Below the pieces are notes generated by a model. That model was not told the DNA's origin. It ran no database searches and saw only the letters and a list, made by a program, of their open reading frames with translations. Source: Gigaspora margarita (lineage: Eukaryota; Glomeromycota; Glomeromycetes; Diversisporales; Gigasporaceae). From it: a stretch of 64,000 bases of DNA. Both the position numbers and the translations under genes were made by a program. The stretch spans positions 1 through 64,000 of the forward strand of contig WTPW01001273.1 of NCBI GenBank assembly GCA_009809945.1, in the 5' to 3' direction. Shown piece by piece: positions 22,416-34,095 of the stretch (its first letter is position 1; every line of letters begins with the position of its first letter).

Positions 22416-25400
22416 ATGACTAACTTAGATCCTTATACGCTTGGATACAATTATCAACATGGAATAGGTGTTGAAAAGGATGAAAATAAGGCTTTCATTT
22501 ATTATCAAAAATCCGCAGAGATGGGGAATGCTGACGGAACATATATGGTTGGATATTGTTATGATGATGGAATTGGAGTAGAAAAGGATGAACATAAGGC
22601 TTTCATTTATTATCAAAAATCTGCAGAGATGGGNNNNNNNNNNNNNNNNNNNNNNNNNNNNNNNNNNNNNNNNNNNNNNNNNNNNNNNNNNNNNNNNNNN
22701 NNNNNNNNNNNNNNNNNNNNNNNNNNNNNNNNNNNNNNNNNNNNNNNNNNNNNNNNNNNNNNNNNNNNNNNNNNNNNNNNNNNNNNNNNNNNNNNNNNNN
22801 NNNNNNNNNNNNNNNNNNNNNNNNNNNNNNNNNNNNNNNNNNNNNNNNNNNNNNNNNNNNNNNNNNNNNNNNNNNNNNNNNNNNNNNNNNNNNNNNNNNN
22901 NNNNNNNNNNNNNNNNNNNNNNNNNNNNNNNNNNNNNNNNNNNNNNNNNNNNNNNNNNNNNNNNNNNNNNNNNNNNNNNNNNNNNNNNNNNNNNNNNNNN
23001 NNNNNNNNNNNNNNNNNNNNNNNNNNNNNNNNNNNNNNNNNNNNNNNNNNNNNNNNNNNNNNNNNNNNNNNNNNNNNNNNNNNNNNNNNNNNNNNNNNNN
23101 NNNNNNNNNNNNNNNNNNNNNNNNNNNNNNNNNNNNNNNNNNNNNNNNNNNNNNNNNNNNNNNNNNNNNNNNNNNNNNNNNNNNNNNNNNNNNNNNNNNN
23201 NNNNNNNNNNNNNNNNNNNNNNNNNNNNNNNNNNNNNNNNNNNNNNNNNNNNNNNNNNNNNNNNNNNNNNNNNNNNNNNNNNNNNNNNNNNNNNNNNNNN
23301 NNNNNNNNNNNNNNNNNNNNNNNNNNNNNNNNNNNNNNNNNNNNNNNNNNNNNNNNNNNNNNNNNNNNNNNNNNNNNNNNNNNNNNNNNNNNNNNNNNNN
23401 NNNNNNNNNNNNNNNNNNNNNNNNNNNNNNNNNNNNNNNNNNNNNNNNNNNNNNNNNNNNNNNNNNNNNNNNNNNNNNNNNNNNNGGCTTTCATTTATTA
23501 TCAAAAATCTGCAGAGATGGGTGACGCTAATGGAGCAAATAATGTTGGATTTTGTTATCGTCATGGAATTGGAGTTGAAAAGGATGAAAACAAGGCCTTC
23601 ATTTATTATCAAAAATCTGCAGAGATGGGACACTCTGGTGGAATATATCAAGTTGGAATTTGCTATCTAAATGGAATTGGAGTTGAAAAGGATGAAAATA
23701 AGGCTTTTATTTATTATCAAAAATCTGCAGAGATGGGGAACGCTAGTGGAACAAATGGTGTTGGATATTGTTATCATAATGGAATTGGAGTTGAAAAGGA
23801 TGAAAATAAGGCTTTTATTAATTATCAAATATCTGCAGAGATGGAGAACGCTAATGCAATATATCAAGTTGGATATTGTTATCTTCATGGAATTGGAGTT
23901 GAAAAGGATGAAAATAAGGCTTTCATTTATTATCAAAAATCTGCAGAGATGGGTGACTCTGAAGGAACAAACAAAGTTGGAGATTGTTACTATGATGGAA
24001 TTGGAGTTGAAAAGGATCAAAATAAGGCTTTTATTTATTATCAAAAATCTGCAGAGATGGGGAATGCAACAGCCACAAATAACGTTGGACATTGTTATCA
24101 AAATGGAATTGGAGTTGAAAAGGATGAAAATAAGGCTTTCATTTATTATCAAAAATCTGCAGAGATGGGTGACGCTAATGGAATATATAATGTTGGATCC
24201 TGTTATCTCAATGGAATTGGAGTTGAAAAGGATGAAAATTCGGCTTTCATTTATTATCAAAAATCTGCAGAGATGGGTGACGATGAAAGAACAAATAATG
24301 TTGGAGATTGTTATTATAATGGAATTGGAGTTGAAAAGGATGAAAATAAAGCTTTTATTTATTATCAAAAATCTGCAGAAATGGGGAATGCAACAGCCGC
24401 AAATAATGTTGGACATTGTTATCAAAATGGAATTGGAGTTGAAAAGGATGAAAATAAGGCTTTCATTTATTATCAAAAATCTGCAGAAATGGGTAACGCT
24501 GAAGGAACATATAATGTTGGATATTATTATCAAAATGGGATTGAAGATGAAAAGGATGAAAATAAAGCTTTTATTTATTATCAAAAATCTGCAGAGATGG
24601 GAAGCGATATTGGAGCATTTCAAGTTGGATATTGCTATCAAAAAGGAATTGGAGTTGAAAAAGATGAACATAAGGCCTTCATTTATTATAAAAAATCAGC
24701 AAAGATGGGTAATGTTGGTGGAATGTCAAAAGCTGCAGAATGCTATCGTAATGGAATTGGAGTCACAAGAGATATAAATAAAGCCATACATTGGTATCAA
24801 AGGTAAGTTTTGGTTTAAATTTGTTCTAGTGTATTGTGTCGTATTGTGTTGTATTGTAACCCAATCATAAGGTCAGACATAATTGAAATTAAAATCAGTT
24901 TAGAGTCAGATGAAATTTAAGATAAAGTTAGACATAACCTAAATTTTTATAAGAGAAATTTCGATTATTAAGAAAAAAAAGATCGTGTGTCGAACATGTT
25001 AATACTTTCTTATTATCAGTTACATATATACTTATTTTGCTAATTTAATAATTTCATATATTTAAATTGCCCGATTAGGGAAAAAGAATTAACATCAGGT
25101 ATTAAATATATCATATTTTCAATTTATTAATTTACTAATTTTTATAAATAAATTAACAGCTACAAATGAGTGGATACGTAATTCTGAGATTGAAGATGAT
25201 TTGAAAAAATTATTGATGGAAAATAAATATCAGTTATCTTGGATTTCTTATGATGAATTTAATAAGATTGAAGAAATAGGCAGAGGTGGATTTGCAACTG
25301 TATATTCTGCTAACTGGATTGATAAAAGTCAAAATTTAGTCAGAGTGGTTGCGCTTAAATTACTTCATAAATCAAATCTTTATCACGAAGAATTTATAAA

Positions 25401-26401
25401 AGAGGTAATCTTTATAAAAAATAATATAAAATTATATTATTCGTTAACTACCATTTTATAGTAATTGAATATATATATTTCTTATAATAAGTTAAAAGCT
25501 TATTGTGATATCGGACTTAAAGACCCAACATTTTTAAAATGCTTCGGTATATCAAAAGACAAAGTTTCTAAAGATTATATTCTAGTCATGGAATATGCGC
25601 CAGAAGGTATTTTACGTAAAAACCTACGTAACATAGCACAAATAGATTGGAATGATAAAATAAATCTGCTACAATGTATTTCATCAGATCTTCAAATCAT
25701 TCATTCCCATGACCTTATTCATTGTGATTTACATAGTGGAAATATATTACTTAATAGTTTTAAAAGTGCATATATTGCAGATTTAGGACTTTCAATAACA
25801 GCTAATATTGCTTTAAAATCGAGATCTGATAGAATTTGTGGAATTTTACCTTATATTGCTCCTGAGGTTTTGAAAAACCAACAGTATACTAAAGCATCTG
25901 ATATTTATTCACTTGGAATAATCATGTGGGAAATTTTATACGGTAAACCTGTTCCTTTTGAGCAAATTTCAAAATTGCAATCTAAATTACAATTTCAAAT
26001 ACAAGTATGTGATGGTTTACGCCCACATATTTATGAAAATACTGCAAAATGCTATGCCGATTTAATGAAGAAGTGTTGGAATACAGAATCGAAAGAACGA
26101 CCAACTGCAACCGAAATTTGTGATATTTTTAGAGAATGGCAGCATAGTGAAAGTATTTTATTTGAATTAGCCGAATCCGATAAAAAATTGCAAAACATAA
26201 AAGATGAGGATATGCAAGTATATATTGACTCTCATTATAAAAGTTGTTTTATTTTATCCAATAATGAATCTAAAGGTATTTATAAATTTGATTTTGCTTG
26301 GGATAAATTATGTTGTTCTATATTATTTCTTTGTTTAAATAATTCTTTATATAGATAGTCAATTATATGAACTTGAAGTACCAGATATTATCAATAAATA
26401 A
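22416..26401 (+). CDS. Sel1-repeat / protein kinase fusion gene, copy 1 (five exons)
   Basis: Exons by splice signals: 22416-24802, 25079-25098 (20-nt micro-exon), 25160-25404, 25492-26275, 26355-26401. Phases 2, 1, 0 and 1 all fit. Exon 1 encodes tandem 36-residue Sel1 (TPR-like) repeats, consensus GIGVEKDENKAFIYYQKSAE; 14 are visible, with an 852-N gap at 22634-23485. The C-terminal kinase has a Gly loop IGRGGFATVY, VALK lysine, a catalytic loop HCDLHSGNIL (HCD, not HRD), DLG for DFG, APE, then DIYSLGIIMWEI and WNTESKERPT, typical of TKL-like Rhizophagus kinases. The tail ends YELEVPDIINK. Sel1 arrays bind partners, so a scaffolded cytosolic signalling kinase is inferred. An upstream ATG present in copy 2 is ATA here; the start used is created by a 1-nt difference. 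Alternatively two genes, but the micro-exon argues for one. Confidence 0.82.
22634..23485. other. Assembly gap in the Sel1 array
   Basis: 852 Ns. The gap keeps frame (284 codons), but the missing part should be 72 + 108n nt for whole 36-residue repeats, and 852 does not fit, so its length is an estimate. The true repeat number is unknown. Confidence 0.9.
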
Positions 26402-27125
26402 GAGCAACCCTTTCAATTTTGGAACAGAAAATAAGGAAGAATATAAAACTAAATCCGAATACAGTAGAATATTAAGATACCTATGTTACATTTCACGTTT
26501 GATATGATTAAAGTTGAAATTTCCCTTTATATTGATATTAATTCCATATATGATATTTAATAAATTTGAATAATAAATTTTGAATATTCTATTTTTTTTA
26601 AATAGAATCTTACTATTTATGATGCATATCAATATCTAAGTTAGAGGATCAAAATTTCCTCTTTCTTTGATAACTATAAAATTGACTTTCATTAGAGTAA
26701 ATTAATTTTTGAGTATAGCCTAATCGGTTCAATCAATTTTATGTACAATCGGGTGAAACCATATATTTGTTTGGAGGTATCCGATGTTTAACGATTAATG
26801 ATTATTAGATTATCGACTAGAATATTTTGAGGTTGAAATAAGCTTCATTCATCGAGTTTTTAATTCAATAAATATTTAATCATTAAGCATCAAGGTTAGT
26901 TTTGTCTTAAATAACATTTAATGTTCCCGCAGGGAACTCTTTTAATGACAAAGAAGGATAATAATGAAAACATATGGGCTAATTTTTATTATTGGACGTT
27001 TTTTGGTCGCTAAAACTGATCGTCGATATCTCAATAATTATTAGAGATTAGACCATAAAGTACCCAGAATTTAAAAAAAAATTATATATTAGAGTTTGCA
27101 TCCAATTGATTGCTTAATTTTATCG
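26402..27125. repeat. Duplicated 3' flank of Sel1-kinase copy 1
   Basis: Similar to 58719-59640 in order: ATTTCACGTTTGATATGAT, GTTGAAATTTCC, a GTACAATCGGGTGAAA block, GAAATAAGCTTCATTCATCG, and AGAGTTTGC near the end. No reading frame. Confidence 0.6.
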
Positions 27126-29109
27126 GAATTATCAAAATATAAATAATAAAGATATGCAAACGCTGTATTTCGTGATTAGATTTGTAATATAATTTAATAT
27201 AAAAATTAATTGACTTTTTATACAGTATTTTTATATTGATGTCAACAAAATCTTAAAATTATAAAAATTTTTATTCATGAATCACAAACTAAATTTTGAT
27301 ACTTATACATTTAGTTATTAAATCAAATGTGCTAAACAATCATGAAATTGCGTTTATAAAATAGAAAACTGCTTAGAATATTTATTTTAAATTTAAAAAA
27401 TGAAATCTCATCTTATATAAATAAAATTAAGAATTTCACATAAAATTTACTGAGTAAACTGCTTAAGAACATCCAATCAATTAAAACTGCTAGAAACAAG
27501 TAGCCATAATAGTTAAAAGTTGAATTTATGAAACAAATAGTCAATTAGGGACAAAATGGGGTGTTGGAGATCTCTAAAATTGTATATTCAAATTTGTAAA
27601 ATAATAGCCACATATGTAATTTAAATTATAAATAAGTGTAATTAAATCTTTAAATTGAAAATAAATAAGTTTTTCCACTTCAAAGCAACCTAAACCAATA
27701 AAACCCTTTCGTTGCTCCTATATGGCTTATTTTTTTTTTAAAATAAAAAAAAAAAAAAAACAACTCAGTTACCCATTCTATGAAAAATTATTCTTTTAAA
27801 TTAACTTTAAAACCCCTATATGCTTTAAATAATTCATCCAAACAAAATTATTACAACATAACTGTATTATAAGTTATAAATAGGAAATATTTTAGATATT
27901 GACTCTTAATATTGTAAATGAGTAAATAATAATGATAGTTCCACTGTAGCTATAATTATGCATAAATTAATGCCCAATTTACCTCAATAAAGCTCGTATA
28001 TGTTTGTGAGTCTAATTAACATATATAGGCAGTGGCCAAAAAGACCTATCCATGAATAACTAAATACGATATCTCACTCATTTTATTTTTAGTTTTTTAA
28101 TTGTTAATTTTGTCGTTGTGTTGTTTTTATGCATAAACTCATACTTAACATCACATGACTATTCTCAATCCCAGTCTTACTGAAGCTCTATCCAAAGACT
28201 ATAGGAACTAAGCTGACCTTTTTGTATTATTCTTAATCTTTCAAACTCTATAGCTACATCCTGCAAATTAACAAGAATGACTAAATACAGTTGAATGTCT
28301 ACTCATTATTTTTTAACACTCAATTTATACATTTTTCTTAATTATTTTATTAATTCTAATCCACTTCCTCGTTCTCTTTGACAGAGGTATTATTTTTATA
28401 TATACTGTATTTTTAGCAATTATTTAATTTTTTTTTCTTAGCCTACAATATATCTTTTTTTATGGTAACTTAAAACACCTTACACAAAGATATAGAGATG
28501 TATGTGAATTCAGATGGGTTGAATATAGAAGAATAATTTCTCTAATACAGATTATTTTGAAAATTTAATATCTGCTATCTTCTTCAAGAATTTAGCATTA
28601 TTTAAAAATTTGAATATATGCTATTGGAAAATTTGAAGATTGAATGTTTCTGAATAGTAATTATGAGAATTATAAAATTAATAAGTATTTTTTTACAGTC
28701 AATTTAGACTTTTAGTTTTAATAAATAAGTAATAATACCTGCTAATAAATGATTTAAAATTTGGATAGTAACTGGAATTTTTTTAAAAAATCTCAATCTT
28801 GTAATAATAATTTGTCTGAGATAAATTTTTTACTACAGATAACAAGGTTTATGACTGATGACATTTCAATCATAGCAAAAGATAAGTAATATTATTCAAT
28901 GGCATCATATTATAATATATTTGACCCTGATAATCTGGACTTGAAAGCTCTTTTTGATGATTCTAAAGTATATAATTCTAATAAACTCACTCTAGCAATC
29001 TGGTTTATCTAAGAAAAAATACTGTATTTATATTTTGTTTATCCTTCTTGATATATGTCATTTTTAAATACTCTTCAAGAAAATAAAAACTACATGTTAA
29101 AAAAATAGA
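27126..29109. other. AT-rich intergenic DNA
   Basis: No gene or RNA seen. A-rich run at 27735-27765. Short frames only. Confidence 0.5.
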
Positions 29110-31125
29110 TAATATAATATGGAAATGCCTATTTTCACTATAGTGTTTTGCTATTTCCACTATAGTTATACAAGATTTTTCTATTTATAGTATTTAATAT
29201 AATACTATATTATAATTTTAACTATATCTTTAAGAATAGAATGCATGTAGATCATTTTTATATAAATTTTGATGTACAAAAATTTTCTATAAAGATAATG
29301 CTTGATAACAAAAATATGCTACTAATAAAAAATTTTATAAATGTGACCAAAATTTATCAAATTTTAAAAGCTTATAAATTAAATAGTTTATTTATTGTAG
29401 TAAAATTTTAAAATATCTATTATTTTAAAAAAATATACTTGTATATATTATAAAATTTTCTGAGAAAAATCTAATTCTCTGGGATAACAATCTGATTGGT
29501 CAATTATCATATAATTTTCATATGATTTTTATAATAAATTTATAATACCTAATTTTTAAATAATTATATCTTAATAAATTTTAATTCAAATTTGATAAAT
29601 TTACCACTATTAGAATCAGAAAACTCTATTCTACAAACTTGGCTTAGAAATTTAAAACAGTTCACTTAATAAAATTTTCTAAATATCAAATATAAAAAAT
29701 TAAATATTAAAATTATATAACAAATGATCTACATGTACTCTACCCTTAATCCTAACTCTAAAACTAATAAGTAAGCCTTCTTGGCTTCTAATTAAAAGTT
29801 GTAGAGCTCATTTTTCTGATTCTAACAGTAGTTAAATTATCAAATTAGCCCAGTGGATCCCAAAATACTTGAGATCAAAGAAAAAACATAAAGATTAGCA
29901 AATTTACTGTTATACAAACTAATTATATATATTTTGAAAAGTTGTTTTATTATAGTAAAAAATTTTACTAAGAAAATAATAAAAATATGGTGCAAGAAGC
30001 CTATATTAGACAATAAAATAGTATAACTTTAAAACGCATTAACTTTTTATAGAGATAATATTTTTAAAAGCTATTTGGCAAATTTGCAGAGCTTATTATA
30101 ATTAACAAAGTTACTGGTCAGATTTTTAAAATGTTGCCTTTATAAAAAGTTATAGCATTTTAAAGTTAATTAAAATTGAAACACATAGCAATTATATATA
30201 AAGCAATAGTAATTTTTAAAATATATCAACTTTTTATAGAGAAGGTTTTTCAAAAAAATATTTGGTAAATTTATAGAAATAATATTGCTCTACAAAGTTA
30301 ACAGTCAGTTTTTTAAAAAATCTCCTGTACAAAAAATATAGTGATTTAAAAATTGAAACATGTTGAGTATAGGCTTCTTGCACCATATATTATAAGAAAT
30401 TGGCATTTTTTTGAGTCAAAGAACAACTTTATTTAAAAGCCTAAAGGCAATTGTAATAATAAAATTCTGCCAAATTACAATTTTTTGTTTAATAGCTTTT
30501 TTTCTAACTTTATATTGTTTTTCTTTACATATATTTTTTATTGTAATAAAAAATTTTACTAAGAAAATAATAAAACACGTTTTAAATAACTAGCATTTTT
30601 TTGAGCCAAAGAGTAAAGGTCATGTCATTAATTACCTAATTATTTTTATTAGAGGTCTACTCTCTTACTTCTTCTTAATATAGATTTGTCAGGTTCCTAT
30701 ATATAATTTCAACATTTTATCCTACTAGTAAATTATCTGATTTTTGTTACTCCCTTAACTTTACTTAAGAGCCCAAAGTAAATTGTAATACTAAAATTCT
30801 GTGTACATTACAATTTCATTGATGCTTTTTTAAATAAATTTGTAAATCCTTATATTTTCTTCTTTGATCCATATAACTTGGGAATTACAAGGCCAATTGT
30901 AAAGATCTAACTACTATTAGAATCAGAAAAATGAGCTCTACAACTTTCAATTAAGAGCCAAAGAAGGTTTACTTATTAGTTTTTAGAGTTAGTGTTAGAG
31001 TTAGTATTAGGGTTAGAATAAAATTAAATTTATTATTTTGAATACTTAAAAATAGAAAATCTTGTATAACCATAGTAGAAATAGCAAAATACCATAGTGG
31101 AAATAGTAATTCCCTATAATATAAA
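29110..31125. mobile_element. ~2-kb foldback element
   Basis: The left end (29119-29200: TTGCTATTTCCACTATAGTT then ATACAAGATTTT) matches the reverse complement of 31060-31122. An inner pair, 29740-29905 with 30840-31020, shares CTAACTCTAAAACTAATAAG, a GTAGAGCTCATTTTTCTGAT block and GAGATCAAAGAA. Non-coding. Same family as 16619-17935. A smaller element (29987-30389) is nested in the centre. Confidence 0.75.
29987..30389. mobile_element. ~400-bp nested MITE
   Basis: Termini ATGGTGCAAGAAGCCTATAT .. TATAGGCTTCTTGCACCAT. The interior has repeated ACTTTTTATAGAGA / TATTTGGYAAATTT blocks in both orientations. Confidence 0.75.
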
Positions 31126-31669
31126 GAAAAAAATTTAATTTTGAAATACTTTTCAGAAATTAAAGTCAAAATATAATTTGTTACCTATTTTTATTACTAC
31201 TAATAATAATGTAAAAAGTACAATAACAGATTTTTGACAGATAAATATATTAGGGCTTATTTGATATTTTTTTCTAGAACTAATATAGTAAGTATAAAAT
31301 TTTTAATTTATTTTATTATATTTTATCTTTATTATATTATTTACTTTATTAATAATATGCATGTTTGCTAAACTCAAGTACTGTAAAGTAATAATCAAAA
31401 AAGCTTCTTATATAATGCTAGTAGTGCCACTAATAAAAGAGTTACAAGCACAGAATGTGAAATTACTAAATACAAATAGCTAGCAACAACTATATTTTAC
31501 TAATATTTATATGAATACAATTCTGCTATTTTTGATCTAAACAAATTTTATTTGCAAAATGATTTTAGTGAATTTATAATAATTCAAGCCAAAAACCATA
31601 TTTGTTGTTTTTTAAGAAAATTTAAAATTGATCTAGAAGAAAATTAGAAATTATTAACAGCATAGTTAA

Positions 31670-31980
31670 ATCACACTACTGGTATTCAACACCTTATAAT
31701 TTTATTATAAGCTATAGTGTAATGTGAAAATCAGGTATAACACAATTTTTTGGATATTGTTTAAAAAATGACCATAATACAAAAATTTGTTTATGAAATC
31801 ATTTTTGAGGCTCTAACAAAAAAAATTTCTTATGAAATTTTAGTATAATCTATGCTCCTGCTCCATTCCATGCCTTAACCCTAACTCTAATATTAATCAA
31901 AATTTACCTTTTGTTTTTATTTTGTTTTGCATATTATATGAATTTCATATTACTGTTGTTGAACACCACAGGTGTGATAT
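31670..31980 (-). mobile_element. ~310-bp MITE with TTCAACACC ends, copy 1
   Basis: Ends ATCACACTACTGGTATTCAA and, reversed, ATCACACCTGTGGTGTTCAA. The interior includes GAGGCTCTAACAAAAAAAAT and a GCTCCTGCTCCATTCCATGC block. The same element lies inverted at 45349-45668. Confidence 0.8.
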
Positions 31981-32789
31981 ATAATTTTTGATAATTAATA
32001 TATTATTTTTATAGTATTGATATTTAAAAAGTATAATGTTGATATCAAATAGATTCCTACTAAAAATATATAATAGTATTTTTATTAATTGTCTAGAGTT
32101 AAAAATTAAAATAAAACCTAGATAACTATTATTATAAGGGTCCTGTTTTTTATACTCCAAATTTATTATTCATACCCCTTTGCAGATTTAACATTTTTAA
32201 ACTTTGAGCAAAAATTTCTTAGTAACTGCCAGATCAAATTTAGTAACTTTTTTTCTTTAAATTCTATAAATTCATCGAATTCAAATAAAAAAGTTTACTG
32301 ATTTAGTTCAGTAGTTGATGAGATATCTTTGCTCAAAGTTGAAAAAAATCAAAATACTATTAAAACAAACTATACAAAATTTATTTTAAACTTTGATTAA
32401 AGATATCTCTGCAACTACTAAACCAAATTCAATAGAATTTTTTTGCTTAAATTCTATGAATCTATAAAATTAAAATAAAAAATTATATAGAATTTAACTT
32501 ATTAGTTACAGAGTTATTTTCACTCAAATTCAGTAATGGCAATTTAATCAGCCAAACAAAATTTAATTGGCCATTGGCCAATACAAAATAATTTGGCCAA
32601 AATGGCCAAAATTTTACGGCCAAAGTTGAATGTCAATTGGCCAGGCCAAATAAAATTATTTGGCCTATATGGCTGTTGGCCAATGGCCAAATAGTCAAAT
32701 GGCCAACTGGCCAAATTTCTCTGTATAGCAATAAAAAAAGAAAAGTGTATAAAAATACTGTAGGAAAGCATATTAATATATAAGATAAC

Positions 32790-33337
32790 TTAAGTAGTAT
32801 TTGTTAAACTATATAAAATAAAAATCTAAGTAAAGGTTTAATAAGTTATATAAAAAATAATTTAAGCGAAGATTTAATAAGTCATATTAAAAATAATTTA
32901 AGCGAAAGTATAATAAGCTATATAAAAAAAAGTAAATTAAGCGAAGGCTTAGAAAATTATATAAAGCATAATTTGAACAAAGGTTTAATAAGTAATTTGA
33001 GCAAAGGTTTAGTAAGCAAAGGTTTAGTAGGTAATTTGAGCAAAGGTTTGGTAAGCAAAGGTTTAGTAAGTAATTTGAGCAAAGGTTTAGTAAGTTATAT
33101 AGAAAAACTACTTAAGTGAAGATTTAATAAATAATTTAAGCAAAGGTTCAGCAAGTTGTATAAAAAAAGAATTTAAGTGAAGGTTTAATAAGTAATATGA
33201 ACAAAGGTTAGTAAGTAATTTGAGCGAAAGTTCAGTAAGTAAGTTGAGCTAAGGTTCAGTAAGTTATATTAAAAATTGAGCAAAGGTTTATTAAGTAATT
33301 TGAGCAAAGGACCAGTATATAATTTTTGAGCAAAGGT
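32790..33337. repeat. Minisatellite with GCAAAGGTTTAGTAAG units
   Basis: About 20 degenerate units built on AGCAAAGGTTTAGTAAGTAA in 15-, 24- and 36-nt versions (the longest with TTATATAAAAAATAA). It lies inside the hAT-like element. Confidence 0.8.
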
Positions 33338-33699
33338 TTAGTATGTAGTGATACAAATCGATGAAAATTTTTCAATCAATTAGTTGATAGATTATTTTAT
33401 CCAACTAATCGATTAGTTGAATAAATAATAAATGAAACTTGGTAAAATACATATAAGGTAGCAACTAAAATAGCTGGGTTGATATTCTTATATGATCGGT
33501 TGATTAAGCGACCAATTGTCTAGTCTATTAATTGACCAATCAACCAGTCGATTACTCGATTAGTTGGCCAATCGACTAATTGATTAGTCGACTAATTGAT
33601 TAATCAACTAAGTTGGGTCTGTAAAATTTAAATCAATTAGTTGTCAACTTTACAACCAATCGATTAATTCGATTTTTGATTCGTATCACTATTAGTATG
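33338..33699. mobile_element. 346-bp hAT-like MITE (33346-33691), third level
   Basis: Ends TAGTGATACAAATC .. GATTCGTATCACTA, with duplication TTAGTATG at 33338-33345 and 33692-33699. The body is dense in AATCGATTAGTTG / CAACTAATCGATT palindromic repeats. Confidence 0.85.
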
Positions 33700-33896
33700 T
33701 AATCTGAGTAAAGTTTTATTACTTACTATGTATTTTGTTATTATTAAATCATTAGTTAATTTACCAATAAAAACTTTTACTAATTTCGTCAAATGGGATT
33801 CTTTAAATACTCCAATCTCATTTTCCAATTTCAAAATTTTAATACATAAATAAAATCATTTATTTCTGAAATATGCTATTTTTTTTTATTAAAGAT

Positions 33897-34095
33897 ATCG
33901 AAACTAGTGATACAAATTGCCAAAAATTTTGCAATCGATTAGTTGTCAACTTTTCGATTAATCAATTTTTAATCAATTTTTGTTTGATTTTTATTCGATT
34001 TTAATATAAGTTGCCAAAAATTTTTCAATCGATTAGTTGTCAACTTTTCAATTAGTTGCAACTTTTCGATTTCGATTTGTATCACTAATCGAAAC
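33897..34095. mobile_element. 183-bp hAT-like MITE (33905-34087), third level
   Basis: Ends TAGTGATACAAATT .. GATTTGTATCACTA, with duplication ATCGAAAC at 33897-33904 and 34088-34095. A shortened relative of 33346-33691; a 45-bp block (TTGCCAAAAATTTT..CAATCGATTAGTTGTC) is present twice inside. Confidence 0.85.

Noticed and set aside
23667..24671. Long minus-strand frames across the Sel1 arrays (also 22425-23651, 54762-55709, 56039-56983)
   Set aside because: They are antisense shadows of the 108-bp repeat, hydrophobic and repetitive, with no independent signals.
23671..24777. Plus-strand second-frame ORFs (MELELKRMKIRLSFIIKNL.. type) in both Sel1 arrays
   Set aside because: Alternate-frame translation of the same repeat; open only because no unit contains a stop in that frame.
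32544..32771. 75-residue minus-strand ORF
   Set aside because: Built from TTGGCCA repeats of the hAT-like element.
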